Assembly (NCBI RefSeq): GCF_050897975.1
Contig: NZ_JBPAXY010000003.1
Location: 558,001 to 622,000 of the forward strand
Reading direction: 5' to 3'
Length of the DNA stretch: 64,000 nucleotides
Source: Pseudooceanicola sp050897975
GTDB lineage: Bacteria; Pseudomonadota; Alphaproteobacteria; Rhodobacterales; Rhodobacteraceae
Shown here: positions 8,520-16,450 of the stretch, in pieces
Layout of the letters: each line of letters starts with the position of its first letter
Position numbering within the stretch: position 1 is the first letter of the stretch
Notes under the pieces: model-generated
What the model saw: only the letters and a program-made list of their open reading frames with translations
Database searches by the model: none
Told to the model about the DNA's origin: nothing
Position numbers and translations under genes: made by a program

Positions 8520-9376
8520 CGCGCGGCGCCTCCGATACTGCGGCGCTGGCGATGGACAGCAAGTCCTTCGCCGCCATCGCCGAAATGGCCAAGAAAGAGG
8601 CCGGGCTGGTCCTGCCGGAAGGCAAGATGACCATGGTGCAATCGCGCCTGCGCAAGCGGCTGATGGCCACCGGCCAGCCGGATTACGAAAGCTATTGCCG
8701 CTTCGTGGCCTCTGCCGCGGGCGACGAAGAGCGGCGCCAGATGATCTCGGCGCTGACCACCAATGTCTCGCATTTCTTCCGGGAGTCGCATCACTTCGAC
8801 ATCCTGCGCGACAAGGTGCTACCGGTGCTGCAACAAAAGGCCCGCAATGGGCAGCGGATCCGGATCTGGTCGGCGGGTTGCTCCTCGGGGCAGGAACCCT
8901 ATTCGATCTCGATGTGCCTGCACCATGCGGCCCCCGACCTGTTCAGCCACGACCTGTTGATCCTGGGGACCGATATCGACCCGGCCATCCTGGAGAAGGC
9001 CCAGGCGGCGACCTATTCCGACCAGCAGGTCAGCGGCATCCCCAGCGAGATGCGCAGCAGCTACCTGGTGAAGGAGAGCGCCGCCGGCCAATACCGGGTC
9101 AGCGATCAGATCCGGCGTATCGTGCGCTTTCGCGAGCTGAACCTGCTGCGCGACTGGCCGATGAAGGGCCAGTTCGACGTCATCTTCTGCCGCAACGTGG
9201 TGATCTATTTCGATGCGCCCACCCAGGCCTCCCTTTGGCCGCGCTTCCGTCAGCGGCTGGATCCGGGCGGGTGGATCTTCCTTGGCCATTCCGAACGCAT
9301 TTCGGATTCGGCCATGAGCCTTTTTGAACCCAACGGGATGACGGCCTACCGGGCGGCCGCCTCCGCGACACGCTAA
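8516..9376 (+). CDS. cheR: Chemoreceptor glutamate O-methyltransferase CheR
   Basis: A 286-residue SAM-dependent methyltransferase that methylates glutamates on methyl-accepting chemotaxis proteins. The N-terminal helical subdomain contains RSRLRKRL-like basic residues (QSRLRKRLM) for receptor binding. The catalytic motif TTNVSHFFRE, SAM motif WSAGCSSGQEPYS and the FCRNVVIYF stretch are all present, and the protein ends with the GHSERI segment. It begins at an ATG overlapping the cheW stop by 4 bases (8516-8519). A later ATG (residue 13, MDSKSF) is possible. No cheB or cheD is found in this operon, so adaptation would need a methylesterase encoded elsewhere. Confidence 0.96.
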   Translation: MTRGASDTAALAMDSKSFAAIAEMAKKEAGLVLPEGKMTMVQSRLRKRLMATGQPDYESYCRFVASAAGDEERRQMISALTTNVSHFFRESHHFDILRDKVLPVLQQKARNGQRIRIWSAGCSSGQEPYSISMCLHHAAPDLFSHDLLILGTDIDPAILEKAQAATYSDQQVSGIPSEMRSSYLVKESAAGQYRVSDQIRRIVRFRELNLLRDWPMKGQFDVIFCRNVVIYFDAPTQASLWPRFRQRLDPGGWIFLGHSERISDSAMSLFEPNGMTAYRAAASATR

Positions 9377-9395
9377 GCCGGGAAGGAATGCTTGA

Positions 9396-9782
9396 ATGGC
9401 GCTGCGAGATCAGATCAGAATCATGGTTGTGGACGATATGTCGACCAGCCGCGGGCTTATCACCCAGGCGCTGGATGCTTTCGGCATCACCAATGTCGCC
9501 AGCACCTCTGACGGGCCCTCGGCATTGAAGACGCTCGAGACGAAACCGGTGCATCTGGTGATCTCGGACTTCAACATGCCGGGCATGGACGGGCTGCAAC
9601 TGCTGCAACATCTGCGCGGCGGGGCCAAGACCAAGGGGGTCGGCTTCATCCTGATCACCGGCAAGGCGGACAAGGCGATCATCGACAAGGGCAAGCAGCT
9701 GGGGATGAACAACTTCCTGAAGAAGCCCTTCGAACCCAATGATCTGCGGGCCTGTATCGAGGCAGTCGTTGGGCGTCTCTGA
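9396..9782 (+). CDS. cheY: Chemotaxis response regulator CheY (second copy)
   Basis: A 128-residue receiver domain beginning MALRDQIRIMVVDDMSTSRG. The phospho-acceptor is D58 in VISDFNMPGMDG, with the switch threonine in ILITGKAD and the lysine in FLKKPFEP. It resembles the CheY found after cheR in Rhodobacterales operons. The stop codon overlaps the ATG of the next gene (TGATG), tying the following small protein to this CheY. It differs clearly from the first CheY at 5487, so the pair is not a recent duplication. Confidence 0.95.
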   Translation: MALRDQIRIMVVDDMSTSRGLITQALDAFGITNVASTSDGPSALKTLETKPVHLVISDFNMPGMDGLQLLQHLRGGAKTKGVGFILITGKADKAIIDKGKQLGMNNFLKKPFEPNDLRACIEAVVGRL

Positions 9783-10207
9783 TGCAACCGGAGTCGCCAA
9801 GCCCCCCGGAGGAGGCCACCGGTCTGCATATCGACATCGACGCCCCGGAACTGGCCGAGATCCTGGCGGGACAGGTTGCGGGGCTGCGGGGGCTGACCAC
9901 GGGTCTGGAAGAGGCCCTGTCGGCGGCCTTGTGCACCTGCAAACCGCTGAGCGAGGATGCCTTCCTGACGCTTCAGCGGATCGACTACATGCGCCAGTCG
10001 CTGAAGGACATTGAAGGGATTTTGCTGCGTTTCGGCCCGGCGCTAGACTGGGTCGAAGGGCACCGGCTGACCCATGCCGCCTTGCGGGACACGGTGGATA
10101 TGAACGAGTCGATCACGCCGATCCTAAAGGCATCGAAATCCCGCAGCGGCACCCAGACCGAGGAGGCGCCGCCCAGCCATGGCGCAGGCGATCTCGACCT
10201 GTGGTGA
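9782..10207 (+). CDS. Small helical protein ending the che operon; putative CheZ/CheT-like CheY-P phosphatase
   Basis: A 141-residue soluble, mostly helical protein, translationally coupled to the second cheY. I do not recognise it as a named family, but three things suggest a CheY-P phosphatase. First, a long helix carries D68-x-x-x-Q72 (LQRIDYMRQSLKDIE), the catalytic spacing used by CheZ and reported for the rhizobial CheT. Second, it ends in a flexible Ser/Gly/Pro linker and a short acidic-hydrophobic tail (GDLDLW), recalling the CheY-binding tail of CheZ. Third, its position immediately follows cheY. It has no signal peptide or membrane segment. Two cysteines (CTC, 51-53) sit between helices. 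The gene is secure; the function is inference. Confidence 0.8.
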   Translation: MQPESPSPPEEATGLHIDIDAPELAEILAGQVAGLRGLTTGLEEALSAALCTCKPLSEDAFLTLQRIDYMRQSLKDIEGILLRFGPALDWVEGHRLTHAALRDTVDMNESITPILKASKSRSGTQTEEAPPSHGAGDLDLW

Positions 10208-10248
10208 GGGTTGGCCCTCTGTGGTGAGGTCAGGCCCCGGTGGTGAGG
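10201..10248 (+). repeat. Three direct repeats of GTGGTGAGG
   Basis: GTGGTGAGG occurs at 10201-10209, 10221-10229 and 10240-10248, with spacings of 20 and 19 bases. The first copy covers the stop codon of the preceding gene. Spacing close to two helical turns could suit a DNA-binding protein, but duplication by slippage is equally likely. Confidence 0.6.
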
Positions 10249-10443
10249 ACCGCCCCGGGCACCTCGCCCTGTCACGCCGAACTGTGGCAGGCTCAACAGC
10301 GCCCGGACCGGGCCAGGGCACACACAACAGACCTCCGCCTCCGTCGCACCGCATCGCGCTGTGGCGCGCGCAGCAGTCTTGGGCCGGGGGCCGACGGCGG
10401 GTCGCCGCCCCGCTTGGTAGCCGTCAAAGCCGCCAAGCCAATA

Positions 10444-10526
<83 letters not shown>

Positions 10527-10903
10527 ACGCCTCAATGGCGGGCGCAAGCCACAAGATGGCCGCGGGGCCCTTCGCGCGTTTGTAGCTCGGGCCCGTAGAG
10601 GACACCTCTGCCAGATAGCGACCGACCAGACACCGGTCACCGGCTATGGCGCAAGACGGCCCCGACGCCTGGGCGCGAGGGCGACCGGCCCGTGCCTCCC
10701 GTGGCGCGCCAGGGGCCCCGGGGCGTAAACATCTGCGCAAAGGCCTGAAACAGCGGGCCCGGAAACAGAACGCATCCTCGACAAACCCGCGTCAGTCGGG
10801 CTACACCCGCTGGGTGTTGCCGTGCTGGACGGGGCCCTTGCCGCCCCCTCGGGCCCGGCAATCCGCAGTTCAGGGCCATGTCTACCGGGGGGGGACAACC
10901 AGA

Positions 10904-11659
10904 ATGATGCGCCGCGAATATTTGGAACAGCTGACCAACGCGCCTTCGATCGAGGCGCTGTGGGATCTGCATTGTCGGCGCATGGCAGACTATGGGTTCG
11001 ACCGGCTGCTTTACGGCTTCACCCGCTACCGCACCGCAACCTCACTGGGCGACCCCGAGGATTTCGTCATCCTGACCAACCATTCTGCCGCCTATCGCGA
11101 CGCCTTCCTGGGCAAGGGCCTGTATTTCCACGCCCCGATGGTCCGCTGGGCGCTGGACAACGAAGGCGCCTGTTCCTGGCGGATCCTGGGCGAGATGACC
11201 GCCTCGGGCACCCTGACAGAAAGCGAGCGCAAGGTGATCGAGTTCAACCGCTCGATGGGGGTCACCGCGGGCTATTCGATCTCTTTCAAGAGCATCTCGC
11301 CGCGCACCAAGGGCGCCATCGCCCTGACTGCCCGCCCGGACATGAGCCAGGATGAGGTGGACGCGGTCTGGGCCGAACATGGTCGCGATATCGTGATCAT
11401 CAACAATGTCGCCCACCTGAAGATCCTGACCCTGCCCTATTCCGGCCCGGCGCGAGAGCTGACCCGGCGCCAGCGCGAGGCCCTGCAATGGGTCGGCGAC
11501 GGCAAAACCACGCAGGATATCGCCCTGTTGATGGGCCTGACCACCGCCACGGTGGAAAAGCATCTGCGCCTGGCGCGCGAGAATCTGAACGTGGAAACCA
11601 CCGCCCAGGCGGTGTTGAAGGCCGCATTCCTTAATCAGATGTTTATCCTGGACGCTTGA
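10904..11659 (+). CDS. LuxR-type transcriptional regulator with autoinducer-binding-like domain (LuxR solo)
   Basis: A 251-residue regulator: an N-terminal autoinducer-binding fold (about residues 5-165) and a C-terminal LuxR helix-turn-helix (about 185-245; LTRRQREALQWVGDGKTTQD, then TTATVEKHLRLARENLNV). Some ligand-pocket features of AHL receptors are present (LYGFTRY, WALDNEGACSW). However, the Asp-Pro pair that normally contacts the homoserine-lactone amide reads Ala-Pro (YFHAPMV), so the ligand may not be a standard AHL. I chose ATG 10904, with a G-rich ribosome-binding site 10 bases upstream; ATG 10907 is next to it. No luxI synthase is adjacent, making it a solo. Confidence 0.92.
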   Translation: MMRREYLEQLTNAPSIEALWDLHCRRMADYGFDRLLYGFTRYRTATSLGDPEDFVILTNHSAAYRDAFLGKGLYFHAPMVRWALDNEGACSWRILGEMTASGTLTESERKVIEFNRSMGVTAGYSISFKSISPRTKGAIALTARPDMSQDEVDAVWAEHGRDIVIINNVAHLKILTLPYSGPARELTRRQREALQWVGDGKTTQDIALLMGLTTATVEKHLRLARENLNVETTAQAVLKAAFLNQMFILDA

Positions 11660-11734
11660 CGCCGCTTGGCATCTTCCGGCAAAGGTATGGAAAACCAGCC
11701 TTTTAACCCGATTCAGCTAAGTCTCTGGGAATAG

Positions 11735-11750
11735 GTAAGGTTTCCCTTAC
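11735..11750. promoter_or_regulatory. 16-bp palindrome GTAAGG-TTTC-CCTTAC
   Basis: A perfect inverted repeat with 6-bp arms and a 4-base spacer, in an AT-richer stretch 76 bases after the LuxR stop and upstream of nothing rightward. It could be an operator or part of a terminator. It has no T tract and does not match the classical 20-bp lux box. Confidence 0.4.
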
Positions 11751-11822
11751 TTCCGATTGGTTGGTAAAAATCGCATTCTCGAGATGTTCCGTGAGTGGTG
11801 GCTTTGAGCCATGGAGCATCCG

Positions 11823-11856
11823 ACCCGCATCCCTGTAATTCCAGGGCCCTGCGGGT
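11823..11856. other. Intergenic hairpin in the luxR-MFS gap
   Basis: ACCCGCA (11823-11829) pairs with TGCGGGT (11850-11856) and an inner CCCTG pairs with CAGGG, closing a six-base loop. The gap 11660-12027 (368 bases) lies between convergent genes (luxR rightward, MFS leftward). Besides this hairpin and the 16-bp palindrome I see no gene in it. It may serve as a terminator or part of an untranslated RNA. Confidence 0.4.
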
Positions 11857-12027
11857 TGGCCGGGAAACCGGAGCCGGTTGGGGGGCGTATTGATCCGCCC
11901 TCCCATCCGGCATTCTGGCGGGGATCTCGTGCCATCCCCTTTGACGAGCACCTGCCAATTCGCGGTGCCGGTCGCTGTCCCGATCGGCACCGCCTCTCTG
12001 TCTTTGCGCGCCTTTCGGACCCCTGGA

Positions 12028-13293
12028 TCAGGGCGCCGCAGAGAAGCCGCGACCGATGCCGCGCCAGGCCAGGGCGGTCATCACCGCCACCCCCACCCCG
12101 GCGAAGACGAAGGGCAGCATCAGCGCCTGGGCGCGCGGCAGGATGTCCGCCCCCAGATCCACCAGCAGGCCCGAGACCAGCAGCCCCACGGGCATCATCC
12201 CCCAGGAGGCCATGCGGTAGAGGGAATTGACCCGTCCGCGCATCTCGTCGGGCACCGCGCGCTGGCGGTAGGAGATCGACACGGTGTCCCACAGCAGACC
12301 CAGAAAGGAAAACCCCGCCAGACAGAGGGCCAGCCCGACCGCGCCCCCGGTCAGGGGAATCGCCAGATAGGCCAGCACGATCAGCGCCGAGGACATCTGC
12401 GCCAGCCGCGCCCCGCCGACCCGGGCGATCAGCGGCGCGGCGATCAGCCCGGCCAGCAACCCGCCGCCCGCCCCCGCCGACAGGGCCAGGCCATAGGCCC
12501 GCGCACCCAGGCCCAGAACCTCTTGCGCGAACAGCACCAGACCGACCACGACCATCTGGTGCAAGCCGTTGAAAACCCCGGTGAAGATCGCCAGCATCCG
12601 CAGGGTCGGCTGGGCCAGAAGGAAGCCCGAGGCCTCGGTGAACTCCTGCCGCCAGTGGCGCCGGGCCCCGCGCGTGGCGCGCTGCTGCACCACCAGCCCG
12701 GCCACCAGCCCCGCCGCCAGCAGATAGGCGGCGGCGTTCAGCACGAAGGGCAAGGGCAGGAAGGCGGCGATCAGGAAGGCGCCAAGCGCCGGGCCCGCCA
12801 GGGTATTGCCCAGGATCTCGACCGTGGCGAACCGCGCATTGGCGGCCTCCAGCCGGGTGCGGTCGACCAGCGAGGGCAACAGGGTCTGAGCGGCGGTATC
12901 GCGGAACACCTCGGCCACGCCGATGACCACCGCGCAGGCGGCCAGGGCAAGGAACAGCCCCGGCGCCGACACCCCCTCGTCCGGGGGCGGGGCCAGCGGC
13001 AGGGCCTGCCACAGCACCAGGGCCGCCACCGCAAAGGCCAGGGCGCGGGCCAGATCCATGGCCAGCACCAGCGCCTTGCGGCTGACCCGGTCGGTGACCA
13101 GCCCGGCGGGAATGGCAAAGAGGAACCAGGGCAGCCGCAGCGCCACGGGCATCAGCGAGATCAGGAAGGGATCGCGAGTCAGCCGGGTGGCCAGCCAGGT
13201 CCAGACCAGGGTCGCCACCCCGTCGCCCAGGTTGGTCAGCCCGCCCGCCGCCAGGAAGCGCCAAAAGGCGCTGGTCTGCCTGTCCTGCTGCAT
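12028..13293 (-). CDS. Major facilitator superfamily exporter (DHA3/enterobactin-exporter-like)
   Basis: A 421-residue inner-membrane protein with about 12 hydrophobic segments. Family features are the N-terminal WRFLAAGGLTNLGDGVATL helix, the cytoplasmic loop PAGLVTDRVSRKALVL (the MFS motif A region between segments 2 and 3), and the second-half SYRQRAVPDEMRGRVNSLYR stretch typical of the MFS_3/DHA3 group, which exports drugs, macrolides or siderophores by proton antiport. The substrate is not deducible. It is monocistronic, convergent with luxR and followed on its 5' side by the tsf terminator. Confidence 0.88.
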   Translation of the reverse strand: MQQDRQTSAFWRFLAAGGLTNLGDGVATLVWTWLATRLTRDPFLISLMPVALRLPWFLFAIPAGLVTDRVSRKALVLAMDLARALAFAVAALVLWQALPLAPPPDEGVSAPGLFLALAACAVVIGVAEVFRDTAAQTLLPSLVDRTRLEAANARFATVEILGNTLAGPALGAFLIAAFLPLPFVLNAAAYLLAAGLVAGLVVQQRATRGARRHWRQEFTEASGFLLAQPTLRMLAIFTGVFNGLHQMVVVGLVLFAQEVLGLGARAYGLALSAGAGGGLLAGLIAAPLIARVGGARLAQMSSALIVLAYLAIPLTGGAVGLALCLAGFSFLGLLWDTVSISYRQRAVPDEMRGRVNSLYRMASWGMMPVGLLVSGLLVDLGADILPRAQALMLPFVFAGVGVAVMTALAWRGIGRGFSAAP

Positions 13294-13433
13294 CCCCGGT
13301 TCCTTCTGCCTGCCCGTGCCCTGCTGCCCGGTGCCAAGCTAGACCCTCAAGCCCGGTTCAGTACAAGCGGATAACTATGTTGCCTGCCAAGGCCTTGCAC
13401 AGATGCCCCTGCCCCGACAGCGGGGCGCATGAA

Positions 13434-13460
13434 AAAGGGCCGGGAAAATCCCGACCCTTT
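13434..13460 (-). terminator. Terminator of the rpsB-tsf operon
   Basis: AAAGGGC-CGGGA (13434-13445) pairs with TCCCG-ACCCTTT (13449-13460) with one internal mismatch and a three-base loop. Read on the minus strand the stem runs into five T residues. It lies about 50 bases after the tsf stop. Confidence 0.8.
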
Positions 13461-13509
13461 CCGTGTTCTGTCGCATTCGGCGCGAGGCCGGATGGGGACC
13501 ACCAGGCGA

Positions 13510-14385
13510 TCAGCCCTTGGCGACCTTGGCCACCTCGGCGGCGAAGTCCTCTTCGGCCTTCTCGATGCCTTCACCCACTTGCAGGCGGATGAAACCGGTG
13601 ATCTCGGCGCCGGCTTCCTTGGCAGCTTCCTCGACGGTGACGTCGGGGTTCACCACGAAGGGCTGGCCCAGCAGGGTCACTTCGGCCAGGAACTTCTTCA
13701 TGCGGCCCACGATCATCTTCTCGATGACGGCGTCGGGCTTGCCGGATTCCTTGGCGATGTCGATCTGAACCTGACGCTCTTTCTCGACCACGGCCGGGTC
13801 CAGCTCGGCTTCGTTCAGGGCGGCGGGGTTCACGGCGGCGATGTGCATCGCAACCTGCTTACCAAAGGCTTCGTCGCCGCCTTTCATCGCAACCAGCACA
13901 CCGATCTGACCCAGGCCGGGGGCAGCGGCGTTGTGGACATAGGCCGCCACGACGTCACCCTCGATCTTCGCCATGCGGCGCAGGGTCATGTTTTCGCCGA
14001 TCTTGGCGATCTTGTCGGTGATCACGTCCGAGACGGGCTTGCCGCCCATATCGGCCGAGGCCAGCGCCTCGACGTCGGCCACGCCCAGGGCGGCCTTGGC
14101 GATACCGCCAACCATTTCCTGGAACTCGGCGTTCTTGGCGACGAAGTCGGTCTCGGCGTTCACCTCGACGGCCACGCCGGTGGTGCCGGACACTTCGACG
14201 GCCACCAGGCCCTCGGCGGCGGTCCGGCCGGATTTCTTCGCGGCCTTGGCCAGGCCCTTGGTGCGCAGCCAGTCAATGGCCGCTTCCATGTCGCCGTCGG
14301 TTTCGGTCAGCGCCTTTTTGGCATCCATCATGCCTGCGCCGGTCATCTCGCGCAGTTCTTTAACCTGTGCAGCAGTGATCGCCAT
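13510..14385 (-). CDS. tsf: Translation elongation factor Ts
   Basis: A 291-residue guanine-nucleotide exchange factor for EF-Tu. The N-terminal UBA-like domain reads MAITAAQVKELREMTGAGMM with the diagnostic DAKKAL segment following, and the core contains the TDFVAKN motif that inserts into the EF-Tu GTPase. The length is normal for alphaproteobacteria. A GGAGAT site precedes the ATG. It is the second gene of the classical rpsB-tsf operon, 78 bases after rpsB, with a 9-bp hairpin in between. Confidence 0.98.
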   Translation of the reverse strand: MAITAAQVKELREMTGAGMMDAKKALTETDGDMEAAIDWLRTKGLAKAAKKSGRTAAEGLVAVEVSGTTGVAVEVNAETDFVAKNAEFQEMVGGIAKAALGVADVEALASADMGGKPVSDVITDKIAKIGENMTLRRMAKIEGDVVAAYVHNAAAPGLGQIGVLVAMKGGDEAFGKQVAMHIAAVNPAALNEAELDPAVVEKERQVQIDIAKESGKPDAVIEKMIVGRMKKFLAEVTLLGQPFVVNPDVTVEEAAKEAGAEITGFIRLQVGEGIEKAEEDFAAEVAKVAKG

Positions 14386-14416
14386 CGGGAGATCTCCTTA
14401 CGGTCTGAAATAGGGT

Positions 14417-14441
14417 CCGGCTGCGCGTAACACGCAGCCGG
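14417..14441 (-). other. Hairpin between rpsB and tsf
   Basis: CCGGCTGCG (14417-14425) and CGCAGCCGG (14433-14441) form a perfect 9-bp stem with a seven-base loop inside the rpsB-tsf spacer. There is no T tract after it on the minus strand, so it may be an mRNA processing, stability or partial-attenuation element rather than a full terminator. Confidence 0.55.
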
Positions 14442-14463
14442 TGACAGTTCTGTAACGACGGGC

Positions 14464-15240
14464 TTACGCCTCGGCTTCGGCCGCGGCTTCTGCTAGGGCT
14501 TCCTCTTCGAGGCCCTCGACGAATTCGCCAACGTCCACACCGGCGGCGCCCAGCTGGGCGGTCATGCCGTCCAGGGCTGCGCGCGAGGCCAGGTCGCAGT
14601 ACAGAGAGATGGCGCGGGCCGCGTCATCGTTGCCGGGGATGATGTAATCCACACCCTCGGGCGAGCAGTTGGTGTCGACGACGGCCACAACCGGGATCCC
14701 CAGTTTCTTGGCTTCGGCGATGGCCAGCTGCTCTTTCTTGACGTCGATGACGAAGAGCAGGTCGGGCACGCCGCCCATTTCGCGGATGCCGCCCAGGGAC
14801 GCTTGCAGTTTGGTCTGCTCGCGTTCCATGTGCAGACGCTCTTTCTTGGTCAGGCCTTCGGCGCCCGATTCCATTTTCTCGTCGATTTCACGCAGACGGT
14901 TGATCGACTGGGAAACGGTTTTCCAGTTGGTCAGCGTGCCACCCAGCCAGCGGTGGTTCATGTAGTACTGCGCGCATTTCTCGGCGGCTTCGGCGACGGG
15001 GCCGGCGGCCTGGCGCTTGGTGCCGACGAACAGAACGCGGCCGCCCTTGGCGACGGTTTCGCGGATCGCGTTCAGCGCCGCGTCCAGCATCGGGACGGTC
15101 TGCGTCAGGTCGAGAATGTGGATGCCGTTGCGGGCGCCGTAGATGAACTCGCCCATGCGGGGGTTCCAGCGCTGCGTCTGGTGGCCAAAGTGAACGCCAG
15201 CTTCCAGCAGCTGACGCATGGAGAACTCGGGAAGAGCCAT
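14464..15240 (-). CDS. rpsB: 30S ribosomal protein S2
   Basis: A 258-residue S2 protein beginning MALPEFSMRQLLEAGVHFGH, with the signature GHQTQRWNPRMGEFIYG and the LFVIDVKKEQLAIAEAKKL region. The tail is alanine- and glutamate-rich, as often in Rhodobacterales. I chose ATG 15240, preceded by AAAGGAA; a longer frame upstream has no family similarity. It is the first gene of the rpsB-tsf operon. Confidence 0.98.
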   Translation of the reverse strand: MALPEFSMRQLLEAGVHFGHQTQRWNPRMGEFIYGARNGIHILDLTQTVPMLDAALNAIRETVAKGGRVLFVGTKRQAAGPVAEAAEKCAQYYMNHRWLGGTLTNWKTVSQSINRLREIDEKMESGAEGLTKKERLHMEREQTKLQASLGGIREMGGVPDLLFVIDVKKEQLAIAEAKKLGIPVVAVVDTNCSPEGVDYIIPGNDDAARAISLYCDLASRAALDGMTAQLGAAGVDVGEFVEGLEEEALAEAAAEAEA

Positions 15241-15304
15241 GCCGTTTTCCTTTCCGGTTTGCGCCTTGGCGGGGGTGTGAGACCATCTGGTCAACCGGTG
15301 GACG

Positions 15305-15325
15305 CATGGGGATGTCTCCCCCATG
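15305..15325 (-). promoter_or_regulatory. Hairpin in the rpsB leader
   Basis: CATGGGG (15305-15311) pairs with CCCCATG (15319-15325) about 65 bases upstream of the rpsB start. S2 represses its own operon through the leader in several bacteria, so this hairpin is a candidate for such control. That is inference from position only. Confidence 0.35.
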
Positions 15326-15462
15326 GGCCCGACCCCGCCTGCGGGATTGAGTGGCGCTTCCTTAAAGGCAAAGTTCCGGCGGCGCAAGCCCGCTTTGCAA
15401 GGGTCCGCTGCGAGAGGCGGCGTAGCCCTTGGGTGCCGGTTGCCCGCCGGGGCGCGCGCCGG

Positions 15463-16242
15463 TCAGATCAGCTGGCGCGACAGGCCGATCAGGGCCAGCA
15501 CCATCACCAGGGCAGAGGCCCGCAGCCGCGCCTCGCGCAAGAGCACGGGGCGGCGTGTCACCCAATGGCCCAGCCCGAGGTACAGCAGCATCAGCACCAG
15601 CGCCTCGGCCAGCATAAGCCCCAGGCTGAGCCCGGCAAGGGCCGCCACCGGATGGGGGGCAGAAGGCAGCCCGGCAGCGGTGGCAGTTTGCGCCAGCCCC
15701 AGCCCCTGCACCGCGCCCACGACGCCCAGAAGCAGGGCCCGCCACAGATCCAGGCCCGGGCGCAGCATGTTGGACAGGGCCACCGCCAGGGTCGCCAGGG
15801 CCAGCGCCACCGGCCCCACCCAGCCCGCCAGCGCCCCCGGCTCTGGCAGAAGCGCCAGCCACAGCACCGCGTTATGCACCGCCGCGAACCCGGCCACCTG
15901 CCAGGCCTGGCGATCACCGCGCAGGCTGAGCGCCGCGATGGCCAGCAGACAGCACAACAGCGCCGCCCCCTGGGCCAGGATCAACCCGGCACCTGCCGGG
16001 ATCGAGGTCAGAAAGGTCATCGCCGCCGACAGCGTCCCCGGGTCCCCTGCGGCCAGGGGCTCTGCCGTCGCCGCCGCGCGGGCCATGCCCGCCGGGGCGC
16101 ACAGCACCAACGCCAGCGCCGCCCCCCAAATCCCGCTGCGCCGCGCAGGCGGCGCCTGCCCCCTTGTTGCCTGCTGTCCTGCTGTCTGCCCATGGACCCC
16201 GCGCCCGCCTTTCAGCGCCGCCGCCCGGCTCTGTCCCGCCAT
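15463..16242 (-). CDS. Multi-pass membrane protein, possibly HupE/UreJ-like
   Basis: A 259-residue protein with a long basic N-terminus, a signal-like segment ending about residue 56 (ALVLCAPAGMARA) and five or six hydrophobic helices. The FAAVHNAVLWLALLP segment resembles the FTxAHSxTL motif of HupE/UreJ nickel/cobalt permease-like proteins, but the companion G-x-DH motif in the first helix is missing (SIPAGAGLILAQ). Metal transport is therefore doubtful. A GGGAGGGAG site precedes the ATG. It lies upstream of rpsB on the same strand and divergent from the PfkB kinase. No hydrogenase or urease genes are nearby. Confidence 0.6.
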   Translation of the reverse strand: MAGQSRAAALKGGRGVHGQTAGQQATRGQAPPARRSGIWGAALALVLCAPAGMARAAATAEPLAAGDPGTLSAAMTFLTSIPAGAGLILAQGAALLCCLLAIAALSLRGDRQAWQVAGFAAVHNAVLWLALLPEPGALAGWVGPVALALATLAVALSNMLRPGLDLWRALLLGVVGAVQGLGLAQTATAAGLPSAPHPVAALAGLSLGLMLAEALVLMLLYLGLGHWVTRRPVLLREARLRASALVMVLALIGLSRQLI

Positions 16243-16450
16243 GTCTTGTCTCCCTCCCCCCGGACCTCCCCGTCCGCCCGTCGAAACGGAGGCACAGCAT
16301 AGCCCCGGCGCCCCTGAAAGGAACCCAAATCACCTACGCATCCGTAGCGGCCCCGCCCGACCGCCCAGCCTGCGGGCGACGGGTGGGATTTGCAGCGGCC
16401 CGGGCTGCGCAAAGTCTTGCGCCCGCGCCCGTTCGCGGCGACAAGACCTG

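Noticed and set aside
11747..13264. A 505-codon minus-strand frame overlapping the MFS gene
   Set aside because: Gly/Arg/Ala-rich shadow of the transporter in another frame; the transporter frame has membrane helices and MFS motifs.
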